NCBI GenBank assembly: GCA_021307315.1
Contig: JAJSPD010000036.1
Span: 372,001 to 436,000 of the forward strand
From: Bisporella sp. PMI_857
Lineage: Eukaryota; Ascomycota; Leotiomycetes; Helotiales; Helotiaceae
Reading direction: 5' to 3'
Length of the DNA stretch: 64,000 nucleotides
Part shown: positions 22,319-33,979 of the stretch, one piece after another
Numbering within the stretch: the first letter of the stretch is position 1
Layout of the letters: each line of letters begins with the position of its first letter
Translations under genes and position numbers: made by a program
Notes under the pieces: model-generated
What the model was told of the DNA's origin: nothing
The model's database searches: none
Seen by the model: the letters and a program-made list of their open reading frames with translations, nothing else

Positions 22319-25300
22319 TCAATCATGCTCTTGCAAGGCAAGCATTTCGGAATAATGTCGGCGACACGCTCGTGTAGCCGGATGATCTATACCAAAGACA
22401 GTGCTGTACGCAGCGTATGCTCTTTCATATAGAATAAGAGATTCGTTGTAGTGATGCCGATTTGCAAGGAGGTGAGCGAGGCAGTACACGCTCATTAGCG
22501 TGTCTGGATGCTCAGGCCCGAGCACCTTTTCTCGCTGCGCCAGTGTCTGTCTGTTCATCGATTCCGCCTCCTCGTACTTGCCTTGGCGCTCTAGCACTGC
22601 CGCCAAGTTGCTTATGCTCGTCAGTGTGCCTGGATGCTCAGGCCCGAGCACCTTCTCTCGTCGCGCCAGCGTCTGCCTGTACATCGATTCTGCCTCCTCG
22701 TACTTACCTTGGCTGCTCAGCACGAGTGCCAAGTTGTCTACGCTCGTCAGTGTGTCTGGATGCTCAAGCCCGAGCACCTTTTCTCGTCGCGCCAGCGTTT
22801 GCCTATTCATCGATTCTGCCTCCTCGTACTCGCCTTGGCTGCTTAGCACGAGTGCCAAGTTGCTCATGCTCGTCAGCGTATCTGGATGCTCAGGCCCTAG
22901 CACCTTCTCCCACCGCGCTAGCGTCTGCCTGTTCATCGATTCTGCCTCCTCGTGCTTGCCTTGGCTGCTCAGCACGAGCGCCAAGTTATCTACGCTCATC
23001 AGTGTATCTGGATGCTCAAACCCGAGCACCTTCTCTTTTCGCGCCAGCGTTTGTCTGTTCATCGATTCCGCCTCCTCATACTTGCCTTGGCGCTCTAGCA
23101 CTGCTGCCAAGTTGCTTATGCTCGTCAGTGTGCCTGGATGCTCAGGCCCGAGCACCTTCTCTCGTCGCGCCAGCGTCTGCCTGTTCATCGATTCTGACTC
23201 CTCATACTTGCCTTGGCTGTCTAGCACGAGTGCCAAGTTGCTCATGCTCGTCAGCGTGTCTGGATGCTCAAACCCGAGCACCTTCTCTCGTCGCGCCAGC
23301 GTCTGCCTGTTCACCGATTCTGCCTCTTTGTACTTTCCCTGGTAGTCAAGTACTATTCCAAGCTCACTCATACTTATAAGTGTCTGTGTATGCTCTTTTC
23401 CTAATTTATTTTCTCTCAATAATAGTACTTGTCGGTGCACTGTTTCTGCTACTGAATACTGCCCGAGACTTGCTTGGCACCGTCCCACTCGATCTAAAAG
23501 CGAAGCTTTTGCTGTGTCGTCTACTGCGCTGTTAAGTCCAGCTACGTGAATTGCATGCGAGAGGTACGTCGTCCATATTTCCTTCTTTTCATGCCCGCCA
23601 TACGGCACTAGCTTCTCCAGCCGGGCCACTGCTATGCCCGCCCAAGTCGCCCGCTCGTTACGTCCGTCTAGCCACCAGACAGACGCCATGTGAACAAGTC
23701 GGTGCATATCGAAAAACTTTTCTCTGTCTAACTCTTGTACCGTCTGTTGACGCTCTGTAATGAACGCATATCCTGTCAAAGTTCCAAGCGCTTTAGCTTT
23801 CTGCACTAAAGAACTTCCAGGAGGTAATAGCGACTGGGGAATGTTAATGCGATCAATGCACGCTATAAATGAAAGGTACTCCGCAGCAAGCCGGTTTTGC
23901 TTACGTATTTGATCGAACGAAATATGCCACGTTTTTGCAATTGTGCTGTCCATTTCTCGGTATCTGCTAAAGTCTTCGAAGTGCTCACTAAAAAGCTCGC
24001 TCTCTGAACCAGTTTGTCGGAATAACAATATGTACTCGGATACTGATATGTTATTATTGTTAATGAAAGCGGCTGCTTGTACAATAGCAAGCGGTAGATA
24101 TGTAAGTATGTCCAGCAGTTCGTCAACAGCCAACTTGTTATTAAGCAACGCTTGTTTTGTTATTCGCCGCCCTAGCAGCTGCCTAGCTTCAGTTTTGCTT
24201 ATATCATTCAGCTCTAAAACACAGCTTTGCGTTAAATCTCCGGCCGTTTTTCTACTCCGAGTAGTGAAAAGTATTGTGCCTTTGTTACTGTGCGGAAGAT
24301 AGTCGCTCAGTCGAGCTGACATTGGATCACTATTAGTAGTACCTAATAGTACTTCAGGGTCATCGGCATTATCAACAATCATTAACCAGTCACTTAAACT
24401 GCTTAAGCTTAGTGTTTCTTTAACAAGCTTCCGAATATTTGCGTTGTCATCGGTAATTCCTGGATACGGAGGCGGATTCCGATTTCCCGATAAGCAAGCT
24501 CGAAGCTGCTTTGGCTAATAGCAGGCACCCAGAAAACCAGATGTTTAGCATGTCTCGCCAGTGCGCGATATGCAAACTCAAGGGCAAGTGCTGATTTGCC
24601 ACAGCCTCCTAGTCCACATATTGCCATGCGTCGATGAGCGTTAGAGGGGAGGAGAAATTGTTCGAGAGATTGAAGATGTTTTTCTCGCCCGACGAAAAGT
24701 TCGTTCCTTGGGAAAGGTAATAACGAGGACACTACACATCGTTAGCTGTACAATGACCCGTATAATAACCGCATAAAAGAATGCTACTTTGCTTGAACGA
24801 GAACGTACTTGTTAAGCCTTGTAAACATTCTGTTTCCCGCCTATCTTGCCGCTTTTGTATCTCCTCTTTCAGCCGCAGAGTCGCGTACGCTTCTCCTTCT
24901 CCATATATAAGCGATAAAAATACCCCGAAAATTCCCAGTAAACAATATACTTTGTCTTCTTTTAACGTTGTTGTGCGTGTAGCAGCCCAGCTCATACGCT
25001 CTTCAACGCTAAACTCGGTAATACTTTGTCCTTTTAGTACTCCGATAGGAATCTCAGTAATCTCATGGATTTCCTGCTCTAACGATATTCTACTGCCTAG
25101 CCGCTTGCCTTCTTTAGAGAAAAACTCAACGGTGGCTGGCGCCAGAAGCTCTTGCAACGTCCAGCCTCTCGTGAACCATCGACTCCGTCGAAAAGATTCC
25201 TCCCACGTTATGCGGAAAGCCTCGGCATTGGTAGCGCCCGGCACAGAGATATCCGACAAATATACATAACACTTGGATGCACGCCGGTACCAGCGGAACA

Positions 25301-25580
25301 TAGAATTGATGGCTGTACTAAGCTCAGTGCTGGAAGACTTGTCTATGCAGCAGGTATCTACCCAAGAGTACTCTAGGCCATCTTCGGCAGCTTTGTCTAC
25401 ACAAAAGCGGATTTTAGTGTAGCCAGTCTTGCCTTTGCCTGTCCTGGCCACCAGCTCATTATACGTGACTTCTTGACCCTCAGTCCATGTGTGCGATAGG
25501 ATGGCATACGGAGGCGAGTCGTCATCGTTGAAAGAAATCAGCTCGAAGTCGCCGCCCGGTGAGCGCTTCAGAAGACGCAT
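22319..25580 (-). CDS. HET–NB-ARC–TPR NLR-like protein, one frameshift
   Basis: Fungal STAND/NLR-like immune or incompatibility receptor of about 1,050 residues. Exon 1 (25580-24809) is a HET-type effector domain starting 'MRLLKRSPGGDFEL', with 'YAILSHTW', 'YSWVDTCCIDK' and 'GWTLQELLAPATVEFF'. A 77-bp intron (24808-24732; donor GTACGT, branch GCTAAC, acceptor TAG) keeps frame into the nucleotide-binding domain: 'LFVGREKHLQ', P-loop 'GLGGCGKSAL', and 'LMIVDNADD' as Walker B. The C-terminus is a run of kinesin-light-chain-type TPRs (42 residues each, consensus with 'RREKVLGPEHPDTLTSM'). Near 24460 the frame breaks: an 'IPGI.DDNA'-type segment is read only after adding one base. Without correction two truncated products result. 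Ligand and partner are unknown; fusion to a HET domain implies a cell-death output (inference). Confidence 0.85.
22480..23400 (-). repeat. 126-bp tandem repeats encoding TPRs
   Basis: At least seven near-identical 126-bp units, each coding for one 42-residue TPR. Neighbouring units differ at only a few bases and some non-adjacent units are almost the same, for example those around 22600 and 23120. This uniformity suggests recent duplication or concerted evolution, as in hypervariable fungal NLR repeats. Confidence 0.85.
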
Positions 25581-26142
25581 TATAGCACTCGTATGATCTT
25601 TACGAGCAAAGAATATTGGTGGAGCTCGATCGCAATGTAAGCATATTATTGTGGACAGCCAGAAAGCGCAGAACAGCGGTACCTACCTCTCGACCTGCTC
25701 AAGTTTCGTGCATTTAACATGGAACATATTGGGCACTGCAAGCTGGCAGTGTGGGTGGTGCTAGTGGGGTGGGGGGTACCGCTCACGTGTTCGCGGGGTA
25801 TCGCCAAAGTGTGGCCTTGACCAGGGTCTTGGGGATTGCAACTTTTTGATTGGCTGATTCAAAGTCAGTTCAAGCTAAGCTCCAGTCACGTCTCTCTTCT
25901 GTGCCTAGCTAATCGCTAAAGGACTTTAAAGTATTTTCCGGAAAAAAGTATCTTGTATTCCGACGATTAAACCCCAAATCTAGGATTATTAAGTTGTTAT
26001 TATGAGAACGGCTTTCTAAGAACTTGAGCTAGCTCTTTTGAGAGGCCCCAACGCCGAGAGATGCCATTTGTACACCACACTACAAGTATGACATTGCGAT
26101 AAATGTTGAAATAGCATTTCCCGTTCTTCGCCACTATTTCCT
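25581..26142. other. Intergenic / NLR promoter
   Basis: Upstream of the NLR-like gene (minus strand) and downstream of the next HET gene. A G-rich stretch occurs near 25763. No gene supported. Confidence 0.5.
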
Positions 26143-28444
26143 TTAGACAAGCCTGAAAACCTTCAGATCCACTCCCATTTCTTTCAGAGCTGTAGGAGTG
26201 AGCCTTGGATCGCCCCTTTGGTGTTTGAACTCCTCCCCAGTCTCATCGTTTACATACCAAGTCCATTTGCTTGTTGCTTTGTGGCCCCTTCTCGTCCAAG
26301 CTGCCGGTAAGGGGCCTAATCTTGGGTCCTCTACATGGAGGAGACCAGCGTCGCTGTCATGGTAGGCCCATTTTAACCCTCCACTCTTATGATAATTCCG
26401 CATTATTCTAAAATTACCCGGAAGCGGTCCTAGCAAAGCTTCACCACTCATAACGCCTTGGCAGTACCCTTCTCCAACGACCTTATATGTGCCATTCTGG
26501 ACGGGTCGTAACACCATAGCTGGGTCGAACCCAAGCATAACCGTCATAATATCACCGACTTGTGCCGAACTAGGTGCTAGACCTACATGACCATTTTCGA
26601 GTATAACAAATGCTCGACCATCGCAAGCTATCTTAGCTCTCAACAAGAAGTTTAACTCTCCGGTACTATCAATAGGTGCAAAAGTATCATATTGTGAGTT
26701 AAGAATTCTTCTTACTACTCTTTCGGCCGCTTGTAAAGTTGGAAATTCTGGATTCCTTGGTCGATGGCTGTCTGAGAAAGTGTTGCTGCATAATGTCTCA
26801 CATATCGCTCTGATCTGGTCACTGCCGTAAACAAACTGGTTCGTAAAACCACAGCGTGAAAGCACTCTTTTGAGTTCTTGCATTCTGTGATTAACAAAAT
26901 TATTCCACTTGTAGAACGGCACTACAAGTTTTATACTTGTAACAGAAACACCAGTGACACTAAGCTCTCCGTCTTTGAACTCTGTTGCAGCCAGTGACTC
27001 GGAGCCACCGCACCACCCTGCGAGTCGAACCGAAGTCCGTGGAATTGACCAATTTGGAACCCATGTTGGCCAATCCTCTTCCTTGGTTATCCCAGCATCA
27101 ACCAAAAGGTTCAGGTCCCGCTTGCTGTCAATATATCTTAACAAGACATCTTGGTAGACTTCTGATACAGGGTTACTATAGTCAGGCTCAAGTCCCATCC
27201 TTTCCTGAACAGTCAGCATCGATAGCGTCGCATAGATTCTGTCCCTTGGATCCAAGCATTTGCAATACTGTGTACTGTTGATAAGGTTGAAAAACGGAAG
27301 ATTGTGCCGATCATCGAACGTTTTAGCTACTCTCGTCAACATCGGGTCGAATTCGTGGAAATTTGGGTAGGGAAGCGGTTTGCTATCCATGCAATAAATA
27401 GCGTTGTTGAGACTATTCCAAGGAATAGTTTGGTTGCCACACATAACAATAGCGTTGTCCTTGCCCAAATAAACTTCCTGCAAGACCCAAAGACGCTCAA
27501 ACCAAGGCCGAGCAAGTAACTTGAGGATGGGAGACAAATGAACATCCTCGAAAGGTTGGTCTTCCCTTGGATCGGCCCAATAATCCTCGGTTCTGTGGCC
27601 GGAAATTGGCAGTATCTTGCCGCGTTCCCTGTCAACACTGACTTCTGAACTCAATTTAGCCATAAGTTCTAGGACTAGAGTACTATCGTCTGCTTCAGGG
27701 CCGAGCCAGACAACAACTCTTTTAGCTTTCAAATAGATATCGCCCATCCGCTTGACCTGCTTGCTCCGTTCACTCAGGTCTTTCTGATTGATACAAATAG
27801 CATCGATCCAAAGTGTGCGAGGCGTTTTCTTATGACGAAGATATCTCAAGGCCTCTGCTAGGTTCTGAGTGACAGCTAGACGACGGTTGTTTCCGATGAA
27901 TATATCAACTACATCGGTTGTTGACCCCCTATTCACACAAGGTCTTGGGGTTAGCTCTCTTCACCCAGAAACGTAAGGAGGCGATACATAGAGTGAAGAC
28001 TTGTCGCAGTAACTTATTAGAGTGGAGACATTTAATTTTTGATTTGCTCACTAGAGCTAAGGCATTCACTATCTGCGTTTCTCACTTGAGCTGAGACGTT
28101 TACACTTTGCATTTCTCGTTTGATAATGCATGGCAATGCAAAGTGTTAGATGTCCCAACTCCAATGAGCTACTAAAGACGGTATATTTACACCGAGAATA
28201 CTCACCATGTGTACGATAGTGCTTCAAATTCAGAAACCTCGGTCTCCGCAAATAATGCTATATCAAGTAGAATCCGTATTGGTGATGAAAATTTGCCGGG
28301 TAGTAGAGTTAAGAGTCGGATCTCTCCAGCCACTTCGTTGAGTGGAGAATACTGATAATCATTCATTTTTAATTTGGCGAAAGGATGTAAGAGGGTATTT
28401 AGAATATGTCTTGCCGAATTGGAAGGAATATCAGATTTATCCAT
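26143..28444 (-). CDS. HET-domain protein, intact
   Basis: Two exons, 28444-28206 and 27928-26143, give 674 residues with continuous frame. The N-terminal block 'YSPLNEVAGEIRLLTLLPG' and 'FEALSYTW' lies in exon 1. The domain continues in exon 2 with 'LWIDAICINQKDLSERSKQV' and 'PWFERLWVLQEVYLG'. The C-terminal region has the common HET-family end 'VLRPVQNGTYKVVGEGYCQ' plus a long extra tail. The intron splits the tryptophan codon of the SYTWG motif; it is 277 bp, long for this genome, with GTGAGT and AATAG ends, and contains a hairpin (arms ACACTTTGCATT / AATGCAAAGTGT around 28108-28152). Start chosen at the first ATG of exon 1. This is the only one of four separate HET genes here with no visible lesion. 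Confidence 0.85.
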
Positions 28445-28765
28445 TTTTAATCTATTGAAAGTGAAAAGGTATACGAAAATTTTCAGAGCTGAAAACAAAA
28501 GCCGTCGAAAAAAGAGAGCCTCGTGGGCGCGCAACCTTATGTATTGCTGCCTAACTTCAATAATTTCTCCTCATTTCACATAAAAGTTCAACTTTGTAAC
28601 TTCTTGAGCTTCATATTAAGATCAATTCTGTACGCAGAAAAGCATTCGTCGATAATCAGTTCAATCCAGCACTTAAACTATTCGAAGCAAACCAGTTTTG
28701 ACATAAATTAGGTTGGGGGTATATTACGATCCTTGGGGCTGAGGCCCTGTAAGCTCGCTTACAGA
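28445..28765. other. Promoter side of HET gene
   Basis: AT-rich DNA with no gene; probable promoter and 5' leader of the intact HET gene. Confidence 0.4.
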
Positions 28766-28943
28766 TGACAGAAATGTATTCTATTAGGCAGGGAATCAAC
28801 TAGAGGATCTGTGAGGGTATCACGGCGAAGATTATACCGGCTTGTAAGAGCGTTACAGATGATATTATCTACAGTTGTGAGCCGTAAATGAGGGGAAGTG
28901 ATATCTAGTTCCTTGGCCTTCTTACGTAAGCCGATTCCTGACA
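28766..28943 (+). repeat. Solo LTR, family 4
   Basis: A 178-bp unit starting TGACAGAAAT and ending CCGATTCCTGACA, flanked by perfect 5-bp target duplications ACAGA (28761-28765 and 28944-28948). Related units lie at 13130-13268, 28994-29183 and about 43080-43190 (inverted). No coding part of the element is present. Confidence 0.8.
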
Positions 28944-28993
28944 ACAGAGAGAACCATAGGCAGCACGTGACCGGATCATGGGATCATAATGTG

Positions 28994-29183
28994 TGTCAGG
29001 AAGTGGATCTCTCAACGAGAACACCTATTGGAGGATCTGCAAAGTATCACGCAGATAGAATACGGGTTTATTAGGAACGTTGTTGATGTGTATTCTTTAC
29101 GGTTATAGGCCGTAATATATACGGGGAAGATATTTTTCAGTTAAGTATCTCCTTGGCTTACTTACGTAAGCCGATTGCTGACA
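28994..29183 (+). repeat. LTR, family 4
   Basis: A 190-bp unit starting TGTCAGGAAG and ending GATTGCTGACA, in the same orientation as and 50 bp from the copy ending at 28943. No clear target duplication. Its right edge is used as part of the target site of the small element at 29188. Confidence 0.7.
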
Positions 29184-29187
29184 CATG

Positions 29188-29253
29188 TAGACTGCGGAAT
29201 GGGTTGGGTTCCCAGCGGGCTGAGCAGGGGCCCAGTGGGTTGGCCGCAGTTTA
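29188..29253. mobile_element. hAT-like MITE
   Basis: A 66-bp element with 10-bp terminal inverted repeats TAGACTGCGG / CCGCAGTTTA (one mismatch), flanked by perfect 8-bp duplications GACACATG (29180-29187 and 29254-29261). The 8-bp duplication fits hAT transposition. The interior has GGGTTGGG-type sequence, and a longer relative lies at 37189-37362. Confidence 0.7.
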
Positions 29254-29418
29254 GACACATGAAGATCAGGGACTGATCCAAATGATCCGACTGATCCAAG
29301 ACCATGAAGGTCCTATATAAGTGGATATCATTTCTTAGGATAGGCGCTTCGTGCTCAAATTCAAATAGTTTCTTATACTTAGTTATTTGGAATCTACTTT
29401 ATAGTATACGTGCTACGC

Positions 29419-31067
29419 CTACTTCTCCCCAGACTTACCTAACCTCGGACTAGATCTTTTATCTGTGTAATCAGATCGGCCTAACACATCCGCACTTTTC
29501 TTTATTAAGAACTGCACTACTGTTTCATGCCCTCTTTCAACTGCCCAGTATAGCGCTGTCCTTTCGTTTTCATCTTTCGCCTCGATATCCGCTCCCTTTT
29601 CAAGTAGAAGCCACACCAACACTTCGTGTCCGTGGCCAGCCGCCCAGTGCAGTGCTGTCCTTCCGTTTTCATCTTTCGTCTTAACATCCGCCGCATTCTC
29701 AAGCAGAAGTCGCACCATTGCCAGACGCCCGCTTTTAGCCGCTACATGCAGCGCCGTCCATTCGTTTTTTATTCTTCGCCTCGACATCGGCACCTTTCTC
29801 TAGCAACAGCTGCACTAGCACCTCATGGTCGCGCTAGGCTGCATCGGTTAACACGGTGCTGTCCCTTCTGATCTTGTTGACATCGGCCCCATTATCTAGC
29901 AGTAATTGCACTGTAGCTACACTCTCAGACTGCGCAGCGTTAGCTAGCGGGGGGTTTCTGTACACATCTTCCTTGTCCACGTCGGCCTTGTTTTCTAGAA
30001 GCAATCGCACTATAGCCTCCTCACCGTCTGCAGCTGCTGTACATAGCGCCATTTTTCCAAGGCTATACTTATCAGGTTTAGCCCCATAATCTAGCAGCAG
30101 TCGCACTACGACCACCCTTTTATCGCAAACTGCTATGAATAGCGCCGTGTTTCCGTCATTATCTGTCTTGTCAATTTTGGCCCGTTTTTCTAATAGCAAT
30201 TTCATGAGTGCCTCGTTCCCAACCCTAACCGCTGAGTGTAGCACTGTCCTTCCCGAAGCTAACGCAATCGATATCAGCATCTTTGTAAAGTAACAGCCGC
30301 GCCATCGCTAGGTTGCCATGCGCAGCAGCGGCGTGCAGGGGCGTGCACCCTGTTTTGGCCTTTACTGACTTTAGCCCCTTTCTCTAGCAATAGCAACATC
30401 ACTGCCTCGTGATTTCCCTTCGTGGCTAGGAACAGCGGCGTATATCCAGCCGAGTTTCTCTTGTCGACTTTAGCCCCTTTATCTATTAGCAGCTGCACGG
30501 TCAGGTAGTTCCCGCAGCTAGCCGCCAGGTGCAGCGGCGTTTCCTTCATGTACTCCATCGTATTAGCGTTTGCCCCCTTCTCTAATAACAGCGAAACCAC
30601 TGCCTCATGCCCAGACGCGGCCCCTGTGTGCAGCGAAGTGAACTTGTTAAGGTTCTTCTTATTGATGCCAGCGCCGTTATAGAGCAGCAACCTTACAACC
30701 GGCTCGTGCCCATTGCGAGCAGCCAAGTGAAGCGCCGTGTCTCCGTAAAGGCCGGTCTCGTTAACATTAATACCGCTGTCAAGCAGCAGTAGCCGAACGA
30801 TCTTCTCATATCCCCCCCTAGCTGCGCAGTGCCTCCGGTACTATTCTTATCTTGGGTATTAGCCTCTTTGCGCAATAGTAGCCACACTACTGTGTCGTGC
30901 CCATACGTAGCCGCAAGGTGCAAGGCCGTCAGTCCGGCATTGCTCTTGCCGTCGACATTGGCTCCACTATCTAATAGGAACTGTACCGCCTCCTTGTCTC
31001 CGATCCTCGTCGCTTCGTGCAGCTCATTCAATCCGATATTGCTCTTATTGTTCGCATAGGCGCTCAT
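29419..31067 (-). pseudogene. Ankyrin-repeat protein pseudogene
   Basis: Continuous ankyrin-repeat coding potential spread over four frame segments: 31067-30820, 30760-30360, 30350-29840 and 29793-29419. About 15 repeats of the consensus 'GHEAVV.LLLEKGA' can be followed through the frame changes. At least three single-base-type shifts (near 30820, 30355 and 29810) prevent one long protein. No effector domain is recognisable upstream of the first repeat; the N-terminus begins 'MSAYANNKSNIGLNELHEA'. Such ankyrin arrays usually form the sensor end of fungal NLR-like proteins, so this may be a detached piece (inference). Confidence 0.8.
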
Positions 31068-32413
31068 CTTATCATCAGCATGAGCGCTCTTGTCGTCGAT
31101 ATGGACTCTCTAATCTAGCTGCAGCAATACAGGCTCGCAAACAGCGTCTGTCCAGGGGGAAGAGATAATATTTAGCTACTGATCAGCCGAACGATACGTC
31201 GGGGTGGAAGAAGGTGACTGGATTGTATACGAAGTCAGGGCAGTGCGAATGCTGGAAGCATTATCATCATCATCCATTACAATGGGGTAAGCGGGATTGG
31301 CGTCCTGTACGGAAGGATATCCGGATGGGGGCAAGCCGAAGGGTGCAGCATCAGGTATTGCAACCGTGGCCTCTCAGGAAATACTTTGTCTATTCGAAGC
31401 GTACCTCTCTAGTTGTCATATGAGACTTTTCTACTTTTAAACCCCTCAAGGATACCATTAGAGAAGATTGTTGGGGCTGAGGCAGTTTAGATCGTGTGGC
31501 TTGCATTATGCCGAGGCTTTCTCAATTGTAGAATGACAAGCCAGCCTCGTGGCGCTGCGCCTAGAAGCTGCCAGGGATGCTGTGCCAAGTGCGCTCCAAA
31601 TCTCGCGACACCTCACATGAATTCAGCTTCACAGCGTTAGATGGCAAGGGGAAATGGACGGATACAAATTCACCAAAATTTCTACGATACATAGAATGTC
31701 GACTCACTTCACCGAGGATCTGTTGGGCTATCGATGCGTTACCGTCTGATATAGATTTGAGGTCTCGTAGCAGACTTTCACAGGGGTTGGAAAGCCACCA
31801 TCTCTCTGGCGTGAGTCGCGATACTTAACGATAATGTTGCCGATACTTCTCTATCTCCAAGGATCGTTAGGGGGGCATTTAAAAAGCAGAAGATAAGCCG
31901 GCGTGCCTTGAAAGTGCACTGCAGCACGGTTTCTGTTGGCGTTGAAGTCACAGAATCGAGGCGTTGTGGTAGCTGTACCCCATTAATGATGATGAATGGC
32001 CCTGACTCTACTTTTACCACCCGTGCTAGCCTTGGTGGGTCACTTTGCTGGGTCTAGAAATGGTGAAGGATCCTAGAAATACTGCCTAGCAAATAAGATC
32101 CCCCAGAGAACAGGGCATTGTAGAGAATCAGAAGGGGTATTACGGTGATTGTACTGCATGAAGGTCTTCTAGAGTAAGAGCTAAATACAAGTATCCCTAA
32201 AGGCGTAATCTGCCTTTTCGATCCCGTGACCTTTCGTCCTATTGTTACGATCACGAGTCCTGAAGCACTTAATTGTCGTAGGACGAGGCGAAAGCCCGGG
32301 ACAGATAATCTTAGGACGACCAAAGATCCCAGGAAAGAACGTTTTAGGAGGCTTTGGAGGCCCAGGGGTGTTGTGATATTATTGTAAACGTGACTAGAAA
32401 GTGGGTGGTAGTC
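31068..32413. other. Intergenic, decayed repeat DNA
   Basis: No supported gene. ORFs at 31577-31828 (plus) and 31778-32020 (minus) are not recognised. 32065-32230 is a dispersed repeat shared with about 42600-42785 (AGAAATRCTGCCTAGCAA... to CCCGTGAC), diverged mostly by transitions. Confidence 0.5.
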
Positions 32414-32418
32414 GCAAA

Positions 32419-32664
32419 TGTCACGGCCCTGACTCTTTAGACGGAGCTCAGCACCGGACACCCCAGAGCTCGGACGCACCGGACATCCTAAAGCTCGCCT
32501 ATACTGGCCTCCGGCCAGCTTCCTGTATATAGAGCGCTGCTTTCCTTCCCTTCTTCTGTCTGTAGCTTGTTCTCTTAGTTATAGCAATTGATAGTTGTTC
32601 ACATCTTTGAGTCCTTCCACCTGGATCTACGGATCGAGATCCCTGTTCAGCTTGAGTTGTTACA
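32419..32664 (-). repeat. Solo LTR, family 1, with target duplication
   Basis: A 246-bp unit, TGTCACGGCC to GAGTTGTTACA, flanked by a perfect 5-bp duplication GCAAA (32414-32418 and 32665-32669). It defines the family-1 LTR boundaries used for the other copies. No internal retroelement sequence is present, so it arose by LTR-LTR recombination. Confidence 0.9.
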
Positions 32665-32695
32665 GCAAACCCTAAACAAAAAAAAATATAAAGAA

Positions 32696-33517
32696 CGGCA
32701 AATGACTAGAATACCATCATTTTTTGACCAAAACCCTAGATTACCATACTTTCTGTTGCCATAGGACTGACATACCACTTTTATGGAATTCTAGGGCACC
32801 ACTAAATTAAGTATGGTAATTTAGGAAGAGTAGTACATCCCTTATAAGCAAGCCCGTAGTTGTCACGGCTCTACCTCGCTTAGAACCTTTTGGGGCTCGG
32901 CCCCTGACACTACAGGGCTCATTTATGTTCAAATAGAAGGAGAAAGTCACGGGGCCTTCAGAGAGTATAGGGCAAACGAGTATCAATTGCTGAAGGTTAT
33001 AGAACCTAAACTACAGGAGATAATCCCTCTACTTATAGAGGTACGATACTCACATGTCATCACACTGTTGCCTACCGTTGCCTACTGTTGCCTACCGGTG
33101 CCTACCGGTGCCTACAATAGACTAGGTATGATCCTTAGACCTAGCCTGTTCAACAATTTACACTGGCCTTTGGCCAGTCTCCTGTATATAAAGCACTACT
33201 TTCTTTCCCTTTTATTTTGTTTGTAGCTTGTTTTTTTCGTTATATCAATTGACAGTCGTTCATACTTTTGAGTTTTTTTTCCTAAGATCTACGAATCGAG
33301 ATTTTTGTTTGCGACTTTTGATTATAATCAAAAGTTGCAAAAAAAGAAAGAATTTAGAAAAATTGGCAATTGAATTCAAAGTTTTGTTTGTGGGTGTGTG
33401 AAAAGTACGTGCAGTAGCGTCTTGGCCGGGAAAAAGTGGTATTTCAGTCCTATGGCAACAGAAAGTATGGTAATCTAGGGTTTTGGGCACTTTTTGAGGT
33501 ATTCTAGTCATTTGCCA
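32696..33517. mobile_element. MULE-like non-autonomous element A
   Basis: About 90-bp terminal inverted repeats beginning CGGCAAATGACTAGAATACC, flanked by 9-bp duplications differing at one base (TATAAAGAA 32687-32695, TATAAAGGA 33518-33526). A 9-bp duplication with long inverted repeats fits Mutator-like elements. No transposase is encoded. The interior carries a truncated family-1 LTR from 32861 to about 33312, entered through the same left junction as in element B, plus a separate later LTR insertion (32926-33155). A near-perfect 28-nt palindrome lies at about 33311-33338. Confidence 0.75.
32926..33155 (+). repeat. Solo LTR, family 3, nested
   Basis: A 230-bp unit starting TGTTCAAATAG and ending CTGTTCAACA with perfect 5-bp duplications ATTTA (32921-32925, 33156-33160). 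It is inserted in the captured family-1 LTR inside element A. It contains a short array of GTTGCCTACC-type repeats. A second copy lies at 60559-60788. Confidence 0.85.
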
Positions 33518-33979
33518 TATAAAGGATATAAAGCAAATGTCACTCCCACTCTCATCCATGCACGTCAGCACCACTTAGTACTAGGGTTAGAGTGAAGCAA
33601 TCTATACTTTACTGTCGGAATACCTACCACGTAGCAAAAGGCGTAGTAGCTGTGACTACGCTCTTGCTGGTGTGGTTATGATATTCGTTGATTCTTCTAA
33701 GCTACGGCCTATTGCCAGGTAGTTATATAGATGGTAGAGGACCCACAATCCTTGCGATATGGAACGCGTGAAACTATGTACATGCATTCCAACATTTACA
33801 TTTATTTGAATTTACGGCAAATGACTAGAATACCATCAAAAAGTGCACAAAACCCTAGATTACCATACTTTTTGTTGGCATAGGACTGAAATACCACTTT
33901 TATGGTATTCTAGGGCATCGCCAAAAAAAGTATGGTAATTTAGGGAGAGTAGTACATCCCTTATAAGCAAGCCTGTAGT

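Noticed and set aside
22462..23379. Long plus-strand ORFs (281 and 305 codons) rich in Ser, Cys and Pro
   Set aside because: They are antisense shadows of the TPR tandem repeats of the minus-strand NLR-like gene; the repeat unit keeps several frames open.
30829..31059. Plus-strand ORFs across the ankyrin region
   Set aside because: Antisense to ankyrin repeats; no independent evidence.
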